Assembly (NCBI RefSeq): GCF_022397915.1
Contig: NZ_JAKEUO010000017.1
Coordinates: forward strand, 25,455 to 89,454
Reading direction: 5' to 3'
DNA length: 64,000 bases
DNA from: Vibrio sp. Isolate34
GTDB taxonomy: Bacteria; Pseudomonadota; Gammaproteobacteria; Enterobacterales; Vibrionaceae
In this document: positions 55,871 to 64,000 of the stretch, piece by piece
Layout: every line of letters starts with the position of its first letter
Numbering within the stretch: the first letter of the stretch is position 1
Program-made: the position numbers and the translations under genes
Notes under the pieces: model-generated
Seen by the model: only the letters and a program-made list of their open reading frames with translations
Told to the model about the DNA's origin: nothing
Database searches by the model: none

Positions 55871-55893
55871 ATGGGTATAATTCCTGATTTACC

Positions 55894-55907
55894 TTGATCA
55901 TCGTTCC
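55894..55907 (+). promoter_or_regulatory. Isolated RctB iteron-like site far from the origin
   Basis: TTGATCATCGTTCC shares 13 bases with the site TTGATCATCGTTCTG at 19060 and most of the core iteron at 16387. It lies in a gap about 39 kb from the core origin. The match is long enough to be notable, but no neighbouring copy is seen. Confidence 0.45.
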
Positions 55908-55981
55908 ATGATGTTCGGTTGATAAAGCGCTCTCCGATCGTGATTTGTCGCTGAACCTCATGTTATTGTTAGTCTTATCCC

Positions 55982-56161
55982 GACATGAACCTGATTCAAG
56001 TACTCCCCGAGTATCATCGGGGTGATCGCCAAGCGTATTTAGTGTACAAAGAAAGAAAATATCAGCCGAAGGCATTGACCTTGCTCATCGACGCTTTGAT
56101 TGAATGTTTTCAATCAGTTCATAGTGATGAGTTCAGTCAAATGAAAAGGAGAAAGAAATGA
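55982..56161 (+). pseudogene. C-terminal remnant of a LysR-family regulator
   Basis: A 59-codon frame reads DMNLIQVLPEYHRGDRQAYL, followed by VYKERKYQPKALTLLIDALI, the typical end of a CrgA/LysR-type regulator. No upstream part of the gene is recognisable. It stops at a TGA that overlaps the ATG of the next gene. The intact gene probably controlled that dehydrogenase, which is now without it. Confidence 0.75.
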
Positions 56162-57033
56162 AAGTAAGTTTTATCGGGCTAGGTGTCATGGGTTTCCCAA
56201 TGGCAGGCCACCTAGTCAAAGCCGGTTTTGAGGTAACGGTATATAACCGCACTCATAGCAAAGCATTAGACTGGGCTGATAAACACCAAGGTAAAGCCGC
56301 TGAGAGCGTGGCTGAGTGTGTCGCAGAAGCCGACGTAGTATTGGTTTGTGTAGGCAACGATGACGACGTGCGCAGCATGACAACCAGCGAAACAGGCGCA
56401 CTGGCGGCAATGAAGCCAAACGCGATTCTTGTTGACCACACCACAACGTCTGCAATCCTGTCTGAAGAGCTTGAAGTCGCTGCGAAGCAAACAGGTGTTC
56501 GCTTCATGGATGCACCAGTGTCTGGTGGTCAAGCGGGCGCAGAAAATGGCGTGCTAACTATCATGTGTGGTGGTGAGCAAGAGCTATTCAACGACCTTCA
56601 ACCTGTATTTGAAGCTTACGGTAAATCGTCAGTTCTGATGGGTAAAGTAGGCCAAGGTCAACGCGCGAAAATGGTTAACCAGATCTGTATCGCGGGTGTA
56701 TTGAATGGCTTATCTGAAGGTTTGGTACTGGCTGAAAAATCAGGTTTGGATATCCCAACGCTGGTTGATTGCCTTAAAAACGGCGCAGCAGGTTCATGGC
56801 AGATGGAAAACCGTGCTACCACAATGGCGCAAGACAAGTTCGATTTCGGCTTCGCAATTGATTGGATGATCAAAGATTTAGGTTTCTGCCTAGATGAAGC
56901 AGAGCGTCAAGGCATTCAACTGCCATTGACGGAAAAGACAAACAACGCCTACAAGGCACTGTCTGCCCAAGGACAAGGCCGCATGGATACGTCAGTATTG
57001 ATGAAAGCTGTGGTTGAAGAGACGAAGAAGTAG
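56158..57033 (+). CDS. NAD-binding beta-hydroxyacid dehydrogenase (GarR/GlxR/MmsB-like)
   Basis: This 291-residue protein has the Rossmann motif FIGLGVMGFPMAGHLVKAG and the substrate-binding motif DAPVSGGQAGAENG. A catalytic Lys is expected in KMVNQICIAG and a C-terminal helical domain follows. The family includes tartronate semialdehyde reductase and 3-hydroxyisobutyrate dehydrogenase; the substrate cannot be told apart here. AAGGAGA lies 7 bp before the ATG, inside the LysR remnant. Confidence 0.88.
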   Translation: MKVSFIGLGVMGFPMAGHLVKAGFEVTVYNRTHSKALDWADKHQGKAAESVAECVAEADVVLVCVGNDDDVRSMTTSETGALAAMKPNAILVDHTTTSAILSEELEVAAKQTGVRFMDAPVSGGQAGAENGVLTIMCGGEQELFNDLQPVFEAYGKSSVLMGKVGQGQRAKMVNQICIAGVLNGLSEGLVLAEKSGLDIPTLVDCLKNGAAGSWQMENRATTMAQDKFDFGFAIDWMIKDLGFCLDEAERQGIQLPLTEKTNNAYKALSAQGQGRMDTSVLMKAVVEETKK

Positions 57034-57090
57034 AAGAGACAAAGAAGTAGCAAGACAGAAGTAATACAAGCTTCGTTTAAATAACTAAAG

Positions 57091-57117
57091 ATAGCCGCTG
57101 ATTAGCGGCTATTTTTG
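57091..57117 (+). terminator. Terminator after the dehydrogenase gene
   Basis: ATAGCCGCT/AGCGGCTAT with loop GATT is followed by five Ts. The rest of the gap up to 57410 shows no gene. Confidence 0.88.
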
Positions 57118-57410
57118 TTTGTACTCACTTAGAAATACGTGAAAGAGTTTGTTCTGAAACTCACCATCGAACAAAATCTTGTTGCAAATCTCATATCACA
57201 AGATGAGCTTGGATCATTTCCGAGACTGTAAAAACTTTTCGCCCCTACAAAGTAATGTCTAATTTTACTCACCCCCTTAAAAATTGTTCCCGACGTCTTC
57301 TGATGGGTGCAGTCCATCGCTAGAGATTGGTTTGGTCCGTATTGTTGGTTAATAATTACCGCATAAACCAAAACACAGATTTACTTTTCATCTAATTAAG
57401 GCTTCAAATC

Positions 57411-58931
57411 ATGACAAAACCATCAAAACTCTTTACCAGTATCGCTTCTGCTTTGGCATTGACCGCTAGTGTTTCAGTATGGGCTGACGAGCAAGACTTT
57501 AGTTCGATGCAAATGCAAGGTGTCGAAAAAGTCGACATTCAAGTTGATATAGAAGGCGCTGCGCAACGTTTATCGCAAGCGGTTCAGTTTCAAACTATCT
57601 CTAACCAAGACCGCAGTGATTTTGATGAGCAGGCTTTTCGTGACTACCACCAGTTTCTTGAAGAATCGTACCCATTAGTGCACAAAACGCTCAAGCGAGA
57701 AGAAGTCGGTGACCCGCGTCCTTTCAGCTTAATTTACACTTGGGAAGGTAAAGATCCATCACTTGCTCCCGCTATCTTTATGGCGCACCAAGATGTTGTA
57801 CCAATTGCAGAAGAGTCTCGCGATGAGTGGAAAGAAGAGCCCTTTTCAGGAGTGATTAAAGACGGTTATATCTGGGGACGCGGCTCTTTAGATGATAAAA
57901 ACCAACTTCAGGCACTTTTAGAAGCCACTGAAATGAAGCTAAAAGAAGGCTTCCAACCTGAACGTACCATTTTGTTTGTTTTTGGTCACGATGAAGAAGT
58001 AGGTGGGCCTGAAGGCGCGAAGCACGCTGCTGATATCATTGAACAACGTTATGAAAAAATCGCGTTTGTTATGGACGAATCTGCGCCATTGGTCCCTGGA
58101 ATATTCCCTGGCATTCGTGAAAATACAGCATTAATCGGTATTGCCCAAAAAGGCTTCGTTAGTCTTGAGATTGCTATCAATGGTGTTGGTGGTCACTCAT
58201 CACAACCGGGCGAAGAATCGAATATTGTCGCGTTAGCAAAAGCAGTTGAGAAAGTTGAAGCAGCGCAATTCCCTTACAAAATTCACGATGCGGTGAGATA
58301 CCAATATCGATACATGGGGCCGGAACTTCCAGAAGCGCAGCAACCACTCTATAAAGCCGTTGCTTATGGCAATAACGATACCGTGACAGATCTAGAACAA
58401 AAGTTCATTGAAGTAATGTCAGAAAACCAAGTGACTCGTGCCATGCTTCATACAACAACCGCCGTTACTATGTTTAATGCCGGTATCAAAGATAATGTAT
58501 TGCCACCAGCAGCCACCGCCGTTGTCAACTTTAGACCGATGCCGGGTGACACTCCTGAGGTGATTATTGAACATGTGAAAAAAGCCATTGGCGATGACCG
58601 CATAACAATACGTGATATCTCAGCATCAACACCAGCAACGAATGTTGCGGACCCAAGTGGTCCTGGCTACGCGATGCTTGAAAAAACGATTCGTCAAACT
58701 TGGGGTAATGACCTGATTGTTTCACCGTTCTTTGTCATTGGTGGATCAGACTCTAAACACTTCCAAGCCCGAGACTTTGCCCCTGATGTATATACAATGA
58801 CGGCGATACAATTAGAAAGCGTAAAAGAATTCGAAGGCTTTCACGGCGTGAACGAACGTATCTTAGTTGAAGAATACGGCCGCTCTATTGGGTTCTTCTA
58901 CCAACTAATGGATAACCTCGAAAATCTGTAA
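57411..58931 (+). CDS. M20-family metallopeptidase (PM20D1/carboxypeptidase-S-like)
   Basis: This 506-residue exported enzyme has a signal peptide (about 1-25, ending SVWADE). Di-zinc ligands and catalytic residues are seen in MAHQDVVPI (His), GRGSLDDKNQ (Asp), GHDEEVGG (Glu pair), VMDESAP (Asp) and GFHGVNERI (His). The M20 dimerisation domain is inserted (about 245-395). Relatives hydrolyse or condense N-acyl amino acids, or act as carboxypeptidases. It has a strong start but no operon partner; a DUF3299 gene follows in the same direction. Confidence 0.9.
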   Translation: MTKPSKLFTSIASALALTASVSVWADEQDFSSMQMQGVEKVDIQVDIEGAAQRLSQAVQFQTISNQDRSDFDEQAFRDYHQFLEESYPLVHKTLKREEVGDPRPFSLIYTWEGKDPSLAPAIFMAHQDVVPIAEESRDEWKEEPFSGVIKDGYIWGRGSLDDKNQLQALLEATEMKLKEGFQPERTILFVFGHDEEVGGPEGAKHAADIIEQRYEKIAFVMDESAPLVPGIFPGIRENTALIGIAQKGFVSLEIAINGVGGHSSQPGEESNIVALAKAVEKVEAAQFPYKIHDAVRYQYRYMGPELPEAQQPLYKAVAYGNNDTVTDLEQKFIEVMSENQVTRAMLHTTTAVTMFNAGIKDNVLPPAATAVVNFRPMPGDTPEVIIEHVKKAIGDDRITIRDISASTPATNVADPSGPGYAMLEKTIRQTWGNDLIVSPFFVIGGSDSKHFQARDFAPDVYTMTAIQLESVKEFEGFHGVNERILVEEYGRSIGFFYQLMDNLENL

Positions 58932-59024
58932 TTCAAATATTATTGACTGATATAAACGAGACAGTGGCTAAGATTTTCTTAGCCATTTGTTCATTGGCTC
59001 TTATTCTTATTAGAAAATATTGAC

Positions 59025-59633
59025 ATGAAAAATACATTATTAATGGTTATGGCTTGCTGTTTTAGTTTGTTCACACAAGCGGCTGAAACGATATCTTGGG
59101 AGTCATTAAGACCTGTGCAGAATCAGTATCAGGTTCTTTCTCCTGGGAATAAGGCACTACTTTCTGAGATTTACGCCTACGAGGCTGTTCAAAAAACTCG
59201 TCAGTTAAGTCCAATGGAAAAAGATGGATACAATCAACGCGTGGTATTGGCTGAAAAGTTTGGCTTAAACGTACGTGATCTGCTTGTACAAAGAACACAA
59301 CAAATGAACGATATTGTTCCCGACCTTAGTATTAACGATATGAAATTAGCCGGGTTTTTAGTCCCGCTCGAAATGGAAGGCTTAATAGGAACGCAGTTCA
59401 TTTTAGTGCCAACTGCAGGGGCTTGCATTCACACACCTCCCCCACCTGTAAACCAAACGATTTTGGTCGAATTTCCCGAAGGCCATGAATTGCAAAGTTT
59501 ATACACACCAGTATGGGTGACAGGGAACATTAAAACAGGGGCGGTTGATACGTCAGTTGCACTTTCTGATGGCAATCAAGATATTCAAACTGGATACGTC
59601 ATTGATGCGTCGGATATTGAGCTTTATCACTAA
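59025..59633 (+). CDS. DUF3299-family periplasmic protein
   Basis: This 202-residue protein has a signal peptide (about 1-19, ending FTQAAE) and the DUF3299 hallmark LAGFLVPLE...FILVPTAGACIHTPPPPVNQTI. The family occurs in marine bacteria next to membrane or ABC-type genes, with unknown function; the Cys-His-Pro-rich motif suggests metal or cofactor contact. It lies 94 bp after the peptidase gene. Confidence 0.8.
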   Translation: MKNTLLMVMACCFSLFTQAAETISWESLRPVQNQYQVLSPGNKALLSEIYAYEAVQKTRQLSPMEKDGYNQRVVLAEKFGLNVRDLLVQRTQQMNDIVPDLSINDMKLAGFLVPLEMEGLIGTQFILVPTAGACIHTPPPPVNQTILVEFPEGHELQSLYTPVWVTGNIKTGAVDTSVALSDGNQDIQTGYVIDASDIELYH

Positions 59634-59886
59634 ATCTGATCAACTAATTTAGAATATAAAGGGTGACTAACGGGGGAATAGTAAGGTTCAGTCGACTCAC
59701 TATGTGCCGTCTAACTCACTTCTTTTCATGCTCCCCACTTTGATCTTTGATGGAAGCAATCCATCGGAGGCGATGAGGCGTTATTCCGTTTTCCTTATAC
59801 CGTGTCTGTATTTATACAGGCAACTGGCTCGCAGCTTTTGCATTCAGTTCGCCCTACAGCACTTATATACCCATAGGAAAACCAAT

Positions 59887-61170
59887 ATGAAAAACCTAAT
59901 CGCTATATCCATAGTAACGGCTCTATCTGCAAGCTCAGCGTTTGCCAATGAGAGCGTTAATGAATTATCTACAAATACAGATGTTTAAAACACTCATGAC
60001 TTTTTCTTGAAAAAAGGTAATCGAGTTAAACTTCAGTTTCCTATCGAGCAATCCAAGTTTGCTTGGCAGAACCTAAGTCGTTTCTACCCTACCGCTCAAA
60101 TTGAACGTGATGGACCTGTTTATCAATTCCCATATCAAATTGATCAAAATATTGGTGAAATATCAGCGACTGTACACGGTGAGAGTAAAACTCTAAATGA
60201 ACACCTAGATTCCTACCCTGTCGATGCTTTTCTTGTTGTTAAGAGTGGAGAGGTTGTCTTTGAGCGTTACAACACGATGCGAAAAACAGACAAGCATAAT
60301 TGGTTTTCAAATTCAAAAATAACAGTAGGTATCGAGCTGGCTAAATTGGTCAACGAGGGGAAAGTTAACCCGAGTGATCCTATTTCTAAATACATTCCTG
60401 AATTAAAGGGATCTGACTGGGATACCGTATCCGTTTCTGATACTGCAAATATGGCGACAGGCTTGAACGCAACAGAGCATGATGAGCCAGAGGCTGACTC
60501 ACGTATAAATCCAGAACAACCTTGGTTTAAATGGGCGGTTTCCATTGGTGTGTTTGAAGGTGAAGGCAACCAAAGCCCACTTGAAGTGCTGGCTGAAATG
60601 AAGCGAAGAGCACCGGGCGGAAAAACATTCGAATACAATTCAATTAATACGTTTGTTCTAGCACGACTTATTGAGAACGTTCGTAACTTACCCATGAATG
60701 AGATTGTCAGTCGTGATATGTGGCAGAAGATGGGGGCCAATAATGACGCTTATACTGTTGTTTCTCCACAAGGGGGGTACCCTTTAATGTTTTTCTCAAT
60801 GAATACCACAATTGAAGATATGACTAAATTCGGTATGTTACTTACTCCGTCAGCCACAAAGTTGGGCAATGGTGGTGTTAGCAAAGAAGTCATTACGTTA
60901 ATTCAAGACTCTGGTAAACCAGAAGCTTACGGTGGTGGTTATGTGGGTAAGATGATGGAAAACTCTTTCTACAACGACACAAACATCAAGAATGGTTATC
61001 AATTTGATGCAATCTTTGAGGACGGCGATTTATTCAAGGCAGGTGTTGGCGGTCAAGGTATGTATATTTCACCAGAAAAAGATTTAGTTATATCTTTCTT
61101 TTCAACCAGTGACGGTAAAAACCAAGAAGAAACTTATGCTCGTGAGATTGCTAAATATTTTAGCCGCTAA
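59887..61170 (+). pseudogene. Secreted serine hydrolase (beta-lactamase-like) with a premature TAA
   Basis: The ATG at 59887 begins a signal peptide (LIAISIVTALSASSAFA) and stops at TAA (59986-59988, codon 34). The same frame continues without other stops for 394 more codons. It carries class C beta-lactamase/esterase features: FSNSKITVG (SxxK at the nucleophile), YNS (second motif) and GGQGMYISPEKDL. With the stop read through it would be a 428-codon gene. The later TTG at 60007 could start a cytoplasmic form lacking the signal peptide. Substrate is unknown; relatives are esterases and oligoamide hydrolases. Confidence 0.85.
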
Positions 61171-61245
61171 TTATGCACGGTGATTGCCACCTAATGTGGT
61201 TAATCATTGATAGGTTTGGACATTGAATAAGTTTTATTTTTTTGT

Positions 61246-61274
61246 AACGCCAGTCGCCTGACTGGCGTTTTTTT
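61246..61274 (+). terminator. Terminator after the serine hydrolase gene
   Basis: AACGCCAGT/ACTGGCGTT with a 6-base loop is followed by a T-run. Confidence 0.9.
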
Positions 61275-61431
61275 GTTTGCTGAGCTTGGTTATTGATTCC
61301 CTGTGAGTGCGTAATTAAGTATCACGATATCTTTACATTTACAGAGCGATCCATTATCGCTTGTGGTAAGGCCGAACTGAGTAGTAAATCGTGGCTATTT
61401 TAATAAAGAAGAGTGAGAGGGTGTAAGGAAA

Positions 61432-61479
61432 ACAATACGTTCAAAGGCGAATCTCTCGATTCGCCTTTGAACGTATTGT
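61432..61479 (-). terminator. Terminator with a perfect 22-bp stem
   Basis: Arms 61432-61453 and 61458-61479 pair without mismatch around loop TCTC, ending 15 bp from the stop of the minus-strand gene. T-rich sequence follows on either side. Confidence 0.8.
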
Positions 61480-61493
61480 GGATTTTTGTCGCT

Positions 61494-62243
61494 TTAGAAG
61501 AATACTTTGTATTGGAACCAAACCACGGTGTCGTCAATGTCTAGTTTTTGATTGGTTGATTCCATGCTTCCATAAGTATTTTCAACCTTGACTTGTCCCC
61601 AACGTGTTTTGTCTGCCGAAAAAGGAGTTGCTGCGAGTAGGGTGGTTTTAACAGTACTCGTTTCAATATCACCATCCATGTACGTAAATTCTGGGTAGGC
61701 TGCAAAGTAAGTACCATCGGCGCCCGGCTTCCAAACTGCATAAGCAGCAGCCATACCACCTACGATGCTATTGTCTGTCACACCGAAGGCACTAGTTGTG
61801 TTGTCTGAATATTCACCGCCCATCACTGCTGCGCGGCCAAAAAAGGTCAGGGAGTCTATTGGAGTTCTAAAAATAGCAATACCACCGACTGCAGCTGTAG
61901 TAAAGCTTGCATTATCAATGATATCTAATGATGCGGCTACACGAGGTGTCATGGCATTATTTACATTGAACACATGGAAGTATTGAGCTCGGCTGTCTTT
62001 ATATTTACCTTCATTATCCATTGAGCCTTCCAATGTGACCATAGACATCTGCCCGTTGTCATAAGTATATGATAGAGCGCCCGATAGCTTTAGATCACCT
62101 ATGTTGTTGGTTGCCACATACATATTAGTACTAGCGCGAGTCATATCGGACGGGTCAACTTTTTGAGTGTCATCAGCAAATGCTGAAATAGAAATGGTAG
62201 CAAGTAAAGCCGTAGACAAAGCGGTCACTTTGAGTTTAGTCAT
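61494..62243 (-). CDS. Outer-membrane beta-barrel-like protein
   Basis: This 249-residue protein has a signal peptide (about 1-23, ending SAFADD), alternating hydrophobic beta strands throughout (DLKLSGALSYTYDNG, YFAAYPEFTYMDG) and a C-terminal aromatic residue (QYKVFF) as required for outer-membrane insertion. It looks like a small porin or channel of 10-12 strands. I cannot assign a family. It is divergent from a LysR regulator 316 bp away, which may control it. Confidence 0.7.
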   Translation of the reverse strand: MTKLKVTALSTALLATISISAFADDTQKVDPSDMTRASTNMYVATNNIGDLKLSGALSYTYDNGQMSMVTLEGSMDNEGKYKDSRAQYFHVFNVNNAMTPRVAASLDIIDNASFTTAAVGGIAIFRTPIDSLTFFGRAAVMGGEYSDNTTSAFGVTDNSIVGGMAAAYAVWKPGADGTYFAAYPEFTYMDGDIETSTVKTTLLAATPFSADKTRWGQVKVENTYGSMESTNQKLDIDDTVVWFQYKVFF

Positions 62244-62559
62244 GGAAAGTTCCTGAATTATTTAAGTTAAGTTGCTGAAGCAATGACGCAACTTTACATA
62301 AGGTTTTTAGACTCATTAACTCGCTAGCGATGGGCTTAAACCATCATTGTCATCCAAACAGCGTCGGGAAAGGGGGGGAGAGCGGTTTCTCGTGGTAAAA
62401 AATATATTAGTAAAGTGTATTTTGGAAGATATCTAGAATTGAAGTTAGAGCATGTTGATAGAAATGTGTTGTTTGATAAGAGAAACAGACACTGTATTGG
62501 TTAATATAGATTCTGGTGGTAAGATTTATTATCGAATATGAGGGCTTGCAGGGCATAAC

Positions 62560-63459
62560 ATGAACTTTAGTCTTGAACAATTAAATACTTTCGTTGCGGT
62601 ATATGAACAACAAGCTTTTAGTAAAGCGGCGATAAAATTAAACAAGCACCGAACAACGGTTGCACAAGTCATCACGAGTTTAGAAGACCAGTTAGCGATC
62701 ACTCTATTCGATAGGTTGAGCCGCAGTGTCGAACCCACTGAAGATGCAGTACTCCTTTATCATTACGCAAAGCAAATACTAGAGCAGGCAAAAACGCTTG
62801 ATAGATTTGCATTGAGTCTTTCATTTGGCGGGTTAGAGTCGGTGACGATTGCTTATGCGAGCTTTTTACCTCATCACGTTGTTTCTAAAATTCGTCGACA
62901 GCTTTATGAAGACTTCCCATCCATGCGCGTTAATTTTTTGGTCAGGACGAAACCAGAAATAAAAGCAGGAATTGAAGATGGAAGCATCCATTTTGGGATT
63001 GTGAACATATACGAAAGCAAAGTGATCAATAGTATTGATTTTACTTTTTTAGGGAATATGCCTTTTGTTCCATTTGCTCATGCAGGAAGTGAATTATCGG
63101 CTAAGCCTTCAAACGAAACGCTCTCAACGATGAAGTCTTTACGCCAATTTGTACTGAAATCTATGGTCGACGATAACATGACAGAGAAGGCTGTTGTTTC
63201 TTCGAAACATGAATATGTTGATCAATTAGCAGTCATTGTTAAGCTTGTCCAAGATGATTTTGGCTGGGCTCTTTTACCAAAATCGATAATTGACTCTGAA
63301 TATGTGACTGAAAATTTGGTAGAGATAAAATGTGACGAGATCAAACAAGAAATAATGGTCCCTATCTCCCTTTGGTGTCCACATTCAAAACAAATTGCTC
63401 AGGTAAAAAAATCGATCATCAAGGTCGCTGATTATTATATAAACAAATCAGCGTACTAA
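62560..63459 (+). CDS. LysR-family transcriptional regulator
   Basis: This 299-residue protein has an N-terminal winged helix (about 4-62; LNTFVAVYEQQAFSKAAIKL then TTVAQVITSLEDQLAITLFDR) and a periplasmic-binding-type effector domain (about 90-295). It is divergent from the beta-barrel protein gene, the usual layout for a LysR factor and its target. The effector is unknown. Confidence 0.88.
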   Translation: MNFSLEQLNTFVAVYEQQAFSKAAIKLNKHRTTVAQVITSLEDQLAITLFDRLSRSVEPTEDAVLLYHYAKQILEQAKTLDRFALSLSFGGLESVTIAYASFLPHHVVSKIRRQLYEDFPSMRVNFLVRTKPEIKAGIEDGSIHFGIVNIYESKVINSIDFTFLGNMPFVPFAHAGSELSAKPSNETLSTMKSLRQFVLKSMVDDNMTEKAVVSSKHEYVDQLAVIVKLVQDDFGWALLPKSIIDSEYVTENLVEIKCDEIKQEIMVPISLWCPHSKQIAQVKKSIIKVADYYINKSAY

Positions 63460-63817
63460 AAAATGGACACTTTATTGGGATGAATTTATCAGGCTATAGA
63501 AGTATTTATCTTGATGAGCTATCTATTATGAACTTGTTTAGGGCACTTTGATTTATAAAGTGCCACGAGTTAAAAATCGGTCTATCCAAGTTGTGGACAT
63601 TAATGAGCTACAGCTTCCCCTAAATTAGCAACTCATAGATAACTAAAGGTATGGAAAGTCGCTTAACGTTGCGTCCAGTATTGATGGTGCAGATCACCTT
63701 TAATAGCTTGAAGTGCACAATAACTGAATCTAGTAAATGTCCTGCACCTCTAGCTTTTCTAGGCTTACATCACAACTGATATTACTTTTCTCGGCGCCAA
63801 GATACGACAAATGCACT
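63460..63817. other. Region upstream of the IS66-type element with a truncated minus-strand gene end
   Basis: No complete gene. On the minus strand, 63817 to 63730 reads HLSYLGAEKSNISCDVSLEK and then LEVQDIY and a stop, a plausible protein C-terminus that runs directly into the left end of the inserted element. It may be the tail of a gene cut by the insertion. The rest shows nothing recognisable. Confidence 0.35.
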
Positions 63818-64000
63818 GTAAGCGCGTCATAAACCCCGCATTCTAATCGTTTTGCACGAGTAATAAGATCAGGTCTTCAACCACAAGGAGACTTGCAATG
63901 GCAATTCGACGCACAAACCAAGAATGGGAAACTCTTCTAGAAAGCTATGAGCACAGCAACATCACTCAACGTGCTTTCTGTGAACAGCACGGACTCAGCT
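63818..64000 (+). mobile_element. Left end of an IS66-family element (partial)
   Basis: GTAAGCGCGTCATAAAC at 63818 is typical of IS66-family terminal repeats (starting GTAAGCG). It is followed by a tnpA start. The right end lies outside the window. Confidence 0.75.
63898..64000 (+). CDS. tnpA: IS66 TnpA-like accessory protein (3' partial)
   Basis: The first 34 residues begin MAIRRTNQEWETLLESYEHS and end THE-free in QRAFCEQHGLS, the usual IS66 TnpA N-terminus with a helix-turn-helix. AAGGAG lies 8 bp before the ATG. TnpB and TnpC should follow beyond the window. Confidence 0.8.
   Translation, partial: MAIRRTNQEWETLLESYEHSNITQRAFCEQHGLS

Noticed and set aside
55839..56075. 78-codon minus-strand frame after the YebC-family gene
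   Set aside because: It overlaps a terminator and the LysR remnant and shows no protein features.

Overview
The window is a piece of a Vibrio secondary chromosome (chromosome II) that carries its replication origin. The strongest evidence is the block at 10.9-19.5 kb: the initiator gene rctB, a regular array of GATC-containing iterons with one DnaA box and an AT-rich unwinding segment, the parA2-parB2 partition pair, and five copies of the 15-bp parS2 palindrome (NTTTACANTGTAAAN). Gene content (PA3496- and DUF3283-type small proteins, DUF3466, the Lap-type secretion operon) fits the genus Vibrio, perhaps the Splendidus group. The species is inference. Layout: (1) 1-2.5 kb, the end of a DctB-like sensor kinase and a DctD-like regulator with a degraded AAA+ domain. 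(2) 2.6-8.8 kb, a LapC-LapG-LapD-LapB operon for type I export and c-di-GMP-gated retention of a large surface adhesin; the adhesin and the TolC-like pore are not in the window. (3) 8.9-13.1 kb, a FapA/DUF342 protein and tmcA. (4) 13.2-18.7 kb, parB2, parA2, oriCII, rctB. (5) 19-26.6 kb, a hypothetical gene, two broken Opp-type ABC ATPase genes behind a Fur-box-like site, small conserved genes, a solute-binding protein and a hybrid kinase. (6) 26-32.2 kb, a GntR/UTRA regulator divergent from an ABC importer operon with an alkaline-phosphatase-superfamily hydrolase and a HAD phosphatase, probably for a phosphonate or phosphoester. (7) 32.3-37.2 kb, a two-component system, an EF-hand lipoprotein and a DUF3466 surface protein. 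(8) 37.5-41.5 kb, the homogentisate pathway (hppD, hmgA, fumarylacetoacetase, maiA). (9) 42-45.6 kb, a frameshifted GGDEF/EAL gene and a sigma-factor gene with an internal stop. (10) 45.8-49.1 kb, acetoacetyl-CoA synthetase divergent from phhA-phhB. (11) 49.2-54.6 kb, a decayed IS5-type element followed by an AT-rich three-gene signalling module. (12) 54.8-63.5 kb, housekeeping and peripheral metabolic genes, including a LysR remnant and a serine hydrolase with a premature stop. (13) The window ends inside the left end of an IS66-family element. Functional links: the two aromatic clusters together form a nearly complete route Phe -> Tyr -> (aminotransferase not seen) -> 4-hydroxyphenylpyruvate -> homogentisate -> fumarate + acetoacetate -> acetoacetyl-CoA. 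Both clusters carry an 18-bp TyrR-box-like palindrome upstream, so they probably form one regulon. c-di-GMP signalling is prominent (LapD, a broken GGDEF/EAL gene and a REC-GGDEF-EAL gene). Gene decay is also prominent: three in-frame stops, one homopolymer frameshift, one internal deletion, a decayed transposase and a regulator remnant. Each single-base lesion should be checked against reads before being called biological. I saw no rRNA, tRNA or CRISPR array.
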